Shown here piece after piece: positions 59,275 to 64,000 of a DNA stretch of 64,000 nt. The notes below the pieces were generated by a model. The model worked only from the letters and a program-made list of their open reading frames with translations. It was not told the origin of the DNA and did no database searches. Each line of letters starts with the position of its first letter. The stretch's first letter is position 1. Source of the DNA: Halorussus salilacus. Lineage in GTDB: Archaea; Halobacteriota; Halobacteria; Halobacteriales; Haladaptataceae. The DNA lies in contig NZ_CP099993.1 in assembly GCF_024138125.1 (NCBI RefSeq), forward strand, positions 2,294,001-2,358,000. The letters run 5' to 3'. A program made the translations under genes and the position numbers.

Positions 59275-59398
59275 GAAAGCCCCCGGGCGCTCGCGGTCGT
59301 TGCGCGGCATCTCTGCGCCTCTCAGCAACGCCCGGCGCAGAGAGGGGCCGCGCAAGCGACCACGGCCTTCGGCCGCGAGCGCCCGGCCCCTTTCAGTC
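59275..59398 (-). repeat. Structured repeat family 1, copy 2
   Basis: On the minus strand it starts GACTGAAAGGGG and ends GGGGGCTTTC, as copy 1 at 15027. Stems: GAAAG/CTTTC at the ends (59275-59279 with 59390-59394), a perfect 14-bp stem (59283-59296 with 59373-59386), a 9-bp stem (59300-59308 with 59347-59355) and a 9-bp stem (59311-59319 with 59334-59342). The paired bases differ from copy 1 but remain complementary. It lies in the 493-bp gap between the two moeA genes. Confidence 0.7.
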
Positions 59399-59488
59399 CC
59401 GCCCGACAGTCTGCTCCACCGGCACGAAACCGTGGCCGGTGACGCTCTCCGCGGAGTATCGTGCCGGTCGGTCAGCCGCCCCTTGGCG

Positions 59489-59622
59489 GACTGAAAGGGC
59501 GAGCGCGCTCGACCGGCCCCCGGCGAAGTAAGCACCGCGGAAGCCCGGAACGGCGCGAAGCGCCGCACGCCCGGAACGCGGCGCGCAACGAGTCGCGGGC
59601 CGTCGAGCGTTCGAGGGCTTTC
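59489..59622 (+). repeat. Structured repeat family 1, copy 3 (divergent)
   Basis: It starts GACTGAAAGGG and ends GAGGGCTTTC like the other copies. An inner stem pairs 59506-59513 with 59602-59609, and the central part contains a GGCGC-GAA-GCGCC hairpin. The interior is unlike copies 1 and 2. It shares the moeA gap with copy 2, in the opposite orientation. Confidence 0.5.
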
Positions 59623-59678
59623 TGGGCGGTCGTCACTCCCGATACTGCGGCGCTCGCTCCAACCAAGCGTTCGTTCCG

Positions 59679-60902
59679 TCACGCCGACCACTCCCAGTCC
59701 TGCACGGAGACCGTCTCGCCCTCGGGGATCCCCTCGCGACCCTCCGGAACAGCGACCCAGCCGTCGGCCAGCGCGACGCTCGACAGCACGCCCGACCCGC
59801 TGGCTCTGGTGGGAGTCGCAATCCGCTCGCCGTCGTCCTCCTCGACTTTCACCCGAGCGAAGGTCCTGATTCCCGGTTCGCTCCGTATCTTTCGGTCGAG
59901 TCGCGCCTCGGTGGTCGGAAAGTCGTCGTCGGGAAGCCCGCAGACCGCCTTCAGCGCGGGCCGGAGGAACTGGACCGCGTTGACGATGCAGGCGACGGGA
60001 TAGCCCGGGAGCATGACGACCGGGGTGTCCTCGACCAGCCCGACCGCCACCGGGTGGCCGGGCTTCAGCGCGACCCCGTGGAACAGGATTTCCCCGAGGT
60101 CGGCGACCACCTCGGGGAGCAGGTCGCGCTCGCCGACTGACGACCCGCCCGTGGTCACGACCACGTCCTTCGAGAGGTCGCGCTCTATCGCTTCGCGCAG
60201 CGCGTCCGAGTCGTCGGTCACCACCTCGCGGTAGGCGGCCTCGCCGCCCCACCGCTCGACGAGCCGCGAGACGGTCAGGCCGTTGGTCTCGATGACCTCG
60301 CCCGGAGCGGGGTCGGCCTGCACCAGCTCCTCGCCGGTCGGAATCACCCCGACCGCGGGGCGCTCGAAGACCTCGACCGTCTCGATTCCCACCGACTTGA
60401 GCAGGCCGAGGTCCGAGGGGCGGAGTCGGTGGCCGGGGGCGTAGAGCTGCTGGCCCTCGGCCACGTCCTCGCCGACGGGCGCGACGTTCTCGCCCTCGGC
60501 GACGGCGTCGAAGACCTCGACTTCGCGCCCGAAGGTGTCGGTCTGCTCTATCATCACCACCGCGTCCGCGCCCGCGGGGAGTTCGCTCCCGGTATGCACT
60601 CGGGCCGCGGCGTTCGGACCCATATCGTCGGCCTCGCGGAGGAGTTCGGGCGAGCGGTCGCTCGCGCCGAAGGTGTCCTCGGCGCGGACCGCGTAGCCGT
60701 CCATCGCGGCGCGGGGGTAGTGAGGGACGTTGCGCGCGGCGACGACCTCCTGGGCGAGCGCCCGGCCGTCGGCGTCCCCGAGGCCGACCGTCTCGGTGCG
60801 GTCGTGTGGGTCGACGGCGTCGAGGAGGCGCTCGCGAGCGTCGGCGAGTCGCGTCTTGTCCTTGAAGCCCGAGCGCTTGCGCTCCGGCGATTCGTCGCTC
60901 AT
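59679..60902 (-). CDS. moeA: Molybdopterin molybdenumtransferase MoeA
   Basis: A 407-residue single MoeA. A-A-M-D-G-Y-A-V-R-A, L-P-A-G-A-D-A-V-V-M-I-E-Q-T, T-G-G-S-S-V-G-E-R-D and L-P-G-Y-P-V-A are the conserved segments, with a normal C-terminal beta domain (about 340-407). It inserts molybdenum or tungsten into molybdopterin. The ATG at 60902 (M-S-D-E-S-P-E-R-K-R) is favoured by length. Having it next to the MoeA fusion may reflect separate use for molybdate and tungstate. Confidence 0.93.
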   Translation of the reverse strand: MSDESPERKRSGFKDKTRLADARERLLDAVDPHDRTETVGLGDADGRALAQEVVAARNVPHYPRAAMDGYAVRAEDTFGASDRSPELLREADDMGPNAAARVHTGSELPAGADAVVMIEQTDTFGREVEVFDAVAEGENVAPVGEDVAEGQQLYAPGHRLRPSDLGLLKSVGIETVEVFERPAVGVIPTGEELVQADPAPGEVIETNGLTVSRLVERWGGEAAYREVVTDDSDALREAIERDLSKDVVVTTGGSSVGERDLLPEVVADLGEILFHGVALKPGHPVAVGLVEDTPVVMLPGYPVACIVNAVQFLRPALKAVCGLPDDDFPTTEARLDRKIRSEPGIRTFARVKVEEDDGERIATPTRASGSGVLSSVALADGWVAVPEGREGIPEGETVSVQDWEWSA

Positions 60903-60997
60903 GGGTGGAAATCCGCGGTCCCGGGCCAAAAACGTGTGGGAACAGGGCCCACGGAGGTACCCAACCCTTTTTCGCCCCGGCGTCCCAACACGGAGGT

Positions 60998-61354
60998 ATG
61001 TCAGCGTTGCGCGAGGCCATGCGCGAATTGCCCGACGCGGTGTTCGCCGACCTGCTTGAGAGCGACGACGCCTACCTGCTGGTCGTCGACCTGCCGGGGG
61101 CGAACGAGGCGACGGTCGACGTGGGCATCGAGGACGGGCGACTCCAGATAGAGGCCCGGCGGGAGAAGGACGTTCCGATGGAGTTCTCGTACCTCCGGGA
61201 GGAGCGGTCGCTGTTCCTCGACGCCGACCTACCCCTGCCGCCCGACGCGACCGGCGCGGGCGCGGAGGCCACCATCGACCGGGGAGTGCTCGAACTGCGC
61301 CTCCCCAAGCGCGACGCCGCGCCCGAACGCGACATCCCCATCACAGGTCGCTGA
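60998..61354 (+). CDS. Hsp20/alpha-crystallin family small heat-shock protein
   Basis: A 118-residue alpha-crystallin domain protein: A-Y-L-L-V-V-D-L-P-G-A-N, D-G-R-L-Q-I-E-A-R-R, L-P-P-D-A and the final I-D-R-G-V-L-E-L-R-L-P-K, which is the conserved G-x-L motif. N- and C-terminal arms are short. It binds unfolding proteins. GGAGG just before the ATG at 60998 supports the start. The UbiB gene begins eight bases after its stop. Confidence 0.88.
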   Translation: MSALREAMRELPDAVFADLLESDDAYLLVVDLPGANEATVDVGIEDGRLQIEARREKDVPMEFSYLREERSLFLDADLPLPPDATGAGAEATIDRGVLELRLPKRDAAPERDIPITGR

Positions 61355-61361
61355 CGGCGGG

Positions 61362-63035
61362 GTGGTGACACTGGTCAACCTCCGCGCCTACCGGCGGTTC
61401 TTCGTGGTCGCGTACCACTTCCTGCCGCTCCTGCTGAGCTACGCCCGCGACCGCCGCCGGTTCCTGCTGGTCGGGCGTCCTCGCCGGGTCGACAGCCAGA
61501 CCCGCGTCGAGCGCGCGAACACCCTGCTGGAGTCGCTCCTGACGCTCGGCCCGACGTTCATCAAACTCGGCCAGCTCCTGTCGACTCGCCCCGACGTCCT
61601 GCCCCCCGAGTACGTGGACGTATTGGCCCAGTTGCAGGACGAGGTGCCGCCCGCGCCGTGGGACGAGGCCCGGGAGGTCCTCGAAGCCGAACTCGGGCCC
61701 GTGGACGAGCGGTTCGACGACTTCGACACCGACGCCATCAGCGGCGCGAGCCTCGGGCAGGTGTACACCGCGAAGGTCGACGACCGGGAGGTCGCGGTGA
61801 AGGTCAGGCGACCCAACATCGAGGAACTGGTCGCGGCCGACCTCCGGGTCATCCGGTGGTCGTTGCCCGTCCTGCTCTACTTCATCGGCGAGGCCCGAGC
61901 CTTCTCGCTCGAAAATCTCGCCGACGAGTTCGCCCGCACCATCCGCCAGGAGATGGACTACTCCCGGGAGGCCGAGATGCTCGAAGAGATACGGGGCAAC
62001 TTCGAGGGCGACGACAGCGTCGCGATTCCGGCGGTCCTCGAATCGCACTCCGGACCGCGGGTGCTGACCATGGAGTACATCCGCGGGACCAAGATAAACG
62101 ACGTCGAGACGCTCGACGAGATGGGGGTCGACCGCCACGAGCTCGCGGTGACCCTCCAGGAGGCGTACCTCCAGATGTTGCTGGAGGACGGCGTGTTCCA
62201 CGCCGACCCCCACCCCGGGAATCTGGCGGTCCAGCCCGACGGCACCGTGGTCTTCTACGACTTCGGCATGTCGGGGCGGGTCGACGAGTTCGTCCAGAAC
62301 AAGATCGTCGACTTCTACATCGCGGTCGCCAACCGCGACATCGACGGCATCCTCGACGCGCTCGTCGAGATGGGGACCCTGAGCCCGGAGGCCGACCGCG
62401 CGACGATGGGGAAGGTGATGGAACTCGCCATCGAGGACGCCCGCGGCGAGGACATCGAGACCTACCGGGTCCAGCAGATAATCGAGCAGGTCGAGGACAC
62501 CATCTACGAGTTCCCCCTCCGTCTGCCCTCGAACCTCGCGCTCGTGCTCCGAGTCGCCACGGTCGTCGAGGGGGTCTGCGTGACGCTGGACCCCGACTTC
62601 GACTTCATCTCGGTGGCGACCGACTACCTCACCGAGCAGGGCTACCGCGAGGAGTCCATCCGGCAGTTCGCCGAGGAGGCGGGCGACCAGCTCCGGTCGT
62701 CGGTCCAGTCGTCGGTCAGACTCGCGCCGAAGGTCGAGGACGCCCTCGACCGCATCGACCGCGACGACTTCTACGTCAGGGCCGACGTCGAGGACGGCAA
62801 CGACGTGTTCGACCTGCTCGCCAAGCGACTGGTCTACGGCATGATGCTGGCGTCGGGCGCGTTCTCGACCGCGTTCCTCTACGCGACCGCGGAGGTGCAG
62901 GCGGCGGCGGTCGCCGCCGCCTTCTCGACGGGAGTCGCACTCGCGCTCTACCGGACGTTCCGCAAGCGCCGGGGCACGCGAGTCACCCCGCAGTTCACCC
63001 GCCACGAGATGCGCCAGCGACGCGGCGGGGAGTGA
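61362..63035 (+). CDS. AarF/UbiB (ABC1) family atypical kinase
   Basis: A 557-residue protein with the family motifs F-I-K-L-G-Q-L-L-S-T-R-P-D (K-x-G-Q), S-L-G-Q-V-Y-T-A, V-A-V-K-V-R-R-P, R-Q-E-M-D-Y, F-H-A-D-P-H-P-G-N and Y-D-F-G-M-S-G. Two membrane helices (about 485-522) anchor the C-terminus. Relatives support quinone synthesis or lipid handling. It starts with GTG at 61362 or the adjacent GTG at 61365, closely coupled to the hsp20 gene. Confidence 0.9.
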   Translation: MVTLVNLRAYRRFFVVAYHFLPLLLSYARDRRRFLLVGRPRRVDSQTRVERANTLLESLLTLGPTFIKLGQLLSTRPDVLPPEYVDVLAQLQDEVPPAPWDEAREVLEAELGPVDERFDDFDTDAISGASLGQVYTAKVDDREVAVKVRRPNIEELVAADLRVIRWSLPVLLYFIGEARAFSLENLADEFARTIRQEMDYSREAEMLEEIRGNFEGDDSVAIPAVLESHSGPRVLTMEYIRGTKINDVETLDEMGVDRHELAVTLQEAYLQMLLEDGVFHADPHPGNLAVQPDGTVVFYDFGMSGRVDEFVQNKIVDFYIAVANRDIDGILDALVEMGTLSPEADRATMGKVMELAIEDARGEDIETYRVQQIIEQVEDTIYEFPLRLPSNLALVLRVATVVEGVCVTLDPDFDFISVATDYLTEQGYREESIRQFAEEAGDQLRSSVQSSVRLAPKVEDALDRIDRDDFYVRADVEDGNDVFDLLAKRLVYGMMLASGAFSTAFLYATAEVQAAAVAAAFSTGVALALYRTFRKRRGTRVTPQFTRHEMRQRRGGE

Positions 63036-63042
63036 GGTCGGT

Positions 63043-63059
63043 TTTAGGACAACCAAAAT
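63043..63059. promoter_or_regulatory. Possible metal-regulator operator upstream of the ZIP gene
   Basis: TTTTAGG-ACAA-CCAAAA is nearly palindromic, and TTAGG occurs again at 63069-63073. The promoter of the ZIP gene (CTTTTTACGG, 63081-63090) follows. TTAGG half-sites are typical of DtxR/SirR-type regulators, so this may be their binding region. Confidence 0.45.
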
Positions 63060-63110
63060 AATTTCCCATTAGGCGAAATTCTTTTTACGGGCGGGTGAGT
63101 CGTTTCGACC

Positions 63111-64000
63111 ATGGGACTGGTGGAGAACCTCGTACTCGTGTTCGTCGCAGGGCTGATAACCGCGCTCGCCACCGGTCTCGGCGCGATTCCGTTCTTCGTG
63201 GTCGATGACTTCAGCGACCGGTGGAACGTCGCGCTGTGGGGCGTCGCCTCCGGAATCATGGTGTCGGCGTCGCTGTTCGGACTGGTGAACGAGGGGCTGG
63301 CGTACACCGAGGGACTGCCGACCCTGATGGTCGCCGGACTCCTCGCGGGCGTCGTCCTCGTGGAGGTCTCCGACCGGGCGCTCGACGCCGTCGACCTGAG
63401 TGACGGCGACGGTTCGGGGGACCACGACGACCACGGCCACGACGACGATGACCACGACGACCACGGTCACGACGACGACCACGGCCACAGCCACGCGATG
63501 GAGGCCGAGGCCTTCGCCGAGGGCGACCTCAAGAAGCTCGTGCTCATCCTCGGCATCCTGACGGTCCACAGTTTCCCGGAGGGCGTCGCGGTCGGCGTCT
63601 CGTTCGCGGAGCTCGGGCTGGAGGGCGGCCTCCAGATTCTGGGCTTCTCGGTCCCGCTGCTCGCGGTGTTCATGACCGTCGCCATCTCCATCCACAACGT
63701 CCCGGAGGGGACCGCCATCGCCATCCCGATGCGAGCGATGGGGCTGTCGCGCTGGCGGATGGTCGGCGCGGCGGTGTTCTCCTCGCTCCCCCAGCCAATC
63801 GGCGCGGTCATCGCCTTCGCGTTCGTCCGGTGGGCCCGCGAGTTCCTGCCCTTCGGCTTCGGGTTCGCGGCCGGAGCGATGGTCTACCTCGTCCTCACCG
63901 AGTTCATCCCCGAGGCGCTGGAGACCGGCGCGGACCTGCCGGGCGAGGGTCGGCGCGAGCTCCTCGCGGGGCTGGCGGCGGGCGTGGTGGCGATGGTGCC
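63111..64000 (+). CDS. ZIP family metal transporter (cut by window end)
   Basis: An open frame of 296 codons runs off the right edge without a stop. It starts M-G-L-V-E-N-L-V-L-V-F-V-A-G-L and has seven or more hydrophobic segments. A His/Asp-rich cytoplasmic loop (about residues 100-130, with D-D-H-G-H and H-G-H-S-H) lies between TM3 and TM4. V-H-S-F-P-E-G-V-A-V-G and I-H-N-V-P-E-G-T-A-I-A are the two metal-binding helices. It imports zinc, iron or manganese. The TATA element at 63081-63090 predicts a leaderless start at 63111. Confidence 0.9.
   Translation, partial: MGLVENLVLVFVAGLITALATGLGAIPFFVVDDFSDRWNVALWGVASGIMVSASLFGLVNEGLAYTEGLPTLMVAGLLAGVVLVEVSDRALDAVDLSDGDGSGDHDDHGHDDDDHDDHGHDDDHGHSHAMEAEAFAEGDLKKLVLILGILTVHSFPEGVAVGVSFAELGLEGGLQILGFSVPLLAVFMTVAISIHNVPEGTAIAIPMRAMGLSRWRMVGAAVFSSLPQPIGAVIAFAFVRWAREFLPFGFGFAAGAMVYLVLTEFIPEALETGADLPGEGRRELLAGLAAGVVAMV

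Noticed and set aside
59182-61020. A 612-codon minus-strand open frame over the moeA gap and moeA.
   Set aside because: It is a frame shadow of moeA plus the structured repeats, with Arg/Gly-rich sequence.

Overview
The window is a 64 kb piece of a haloarchaeal (class Halobacteria) chromosome. The evidence is its very high GC, strongly acidic proteins, leaderless promoters with a TATA box about 25-30 nt before the start codon, Tat-type lipoprotein signals, archaeal-type genes (secF-secD order, DnaG with a central Toprim domain, Pus10, RNase HII, UppS/UppP) and many families I know mainly from haloarchaea (DUF4330, DUF7342, DUF5789, DUF5778, DUF7383, LWR-salt, DUF6293). I cannot fix the genus. 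I saw no rRNA, tRNA or CRISPR array. All family names come from recognition by reading, not from a search.

Layout. 0-4.4 kb: end of a DUF4330 gene, a decayed vapBC-like remnant, an MFS exporter, a DUF7342 regulator with a pseudogenised partner, and a winged-helix regulator with a perfect dyad operator. 4.4-11.3 kb: a minus-strand block with glmS and a GlmU-like gene (UDP-GlcNAc supply), two membrane proteins, trxA-trxB and uppP. 11.4-15 kb: a single-polypeptide restriction-modification enzyme whose C-terminal third is AT-rich, followed by two dispersed repeat elements. 15.4-25.3 kb: small regulators and hypotheticals, secF-secD, a histidine kinase, rnhB, DUF2270 and pus10. 25.4-33.1 kb: a lipoprotein, thrB, an AT-rich 4-TM gene followed by two tiny paralogous ORFs, a RIC/YtfE repair protein, pdxS, a MITE-like repeat, DUF1405 and a PQQ-propeller lipoprotein. 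33.2-38.3 kb: an MMPL/RND transporter, then an accessory cluster (AT-rich TM protein, DUF6293 regulator, tiny ORF plus unknown protein). 38.3-47.7 kb: a DUF3311-SSS symporter pair, a glycosyltransferase, a TIM-barrel isomerase, a DUF3267 protease-like protein, an NhaC antiporter, dnaG and an AT-rich orphan. 47.7-57.3 kb: GNAT-DUF92, a degenerate and a true cis-prenyltransferase facing each other, cold-shock protein, hemA, membrane proteins, pterin dehydratase, HAD phosphatase and a nuclease-like protein. 57.3-64 kb: two moeA genes (one fused to a substrate-binding domain) separated by structured repeats, Hsp20, an AarF/UbiB kinase and a ZIP transporter cut by the window end.

Most genes are housekeeping. 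The unusual material is mostly non-coding. One family of about 125-nt elements (15027-15152, 59275-59398, and more divergent 59489-59622) keeps its stems by compensatory changes between copies. A second family (15187-15367, 49603-49795, 30649-30988) consists of GC-rich hairpins plus a highly conserved core. Several perfect palindromes of 32-44 nt also occur, three of the hairpin/palindrome copies lying in frame inside linkers of the GlmU-like gene and dnaG. Coding curiosities are the chimeric restriction enzyme, the AT-rich accessory genes with neighbouring tiny ORFs, and the DUF6293 locus.
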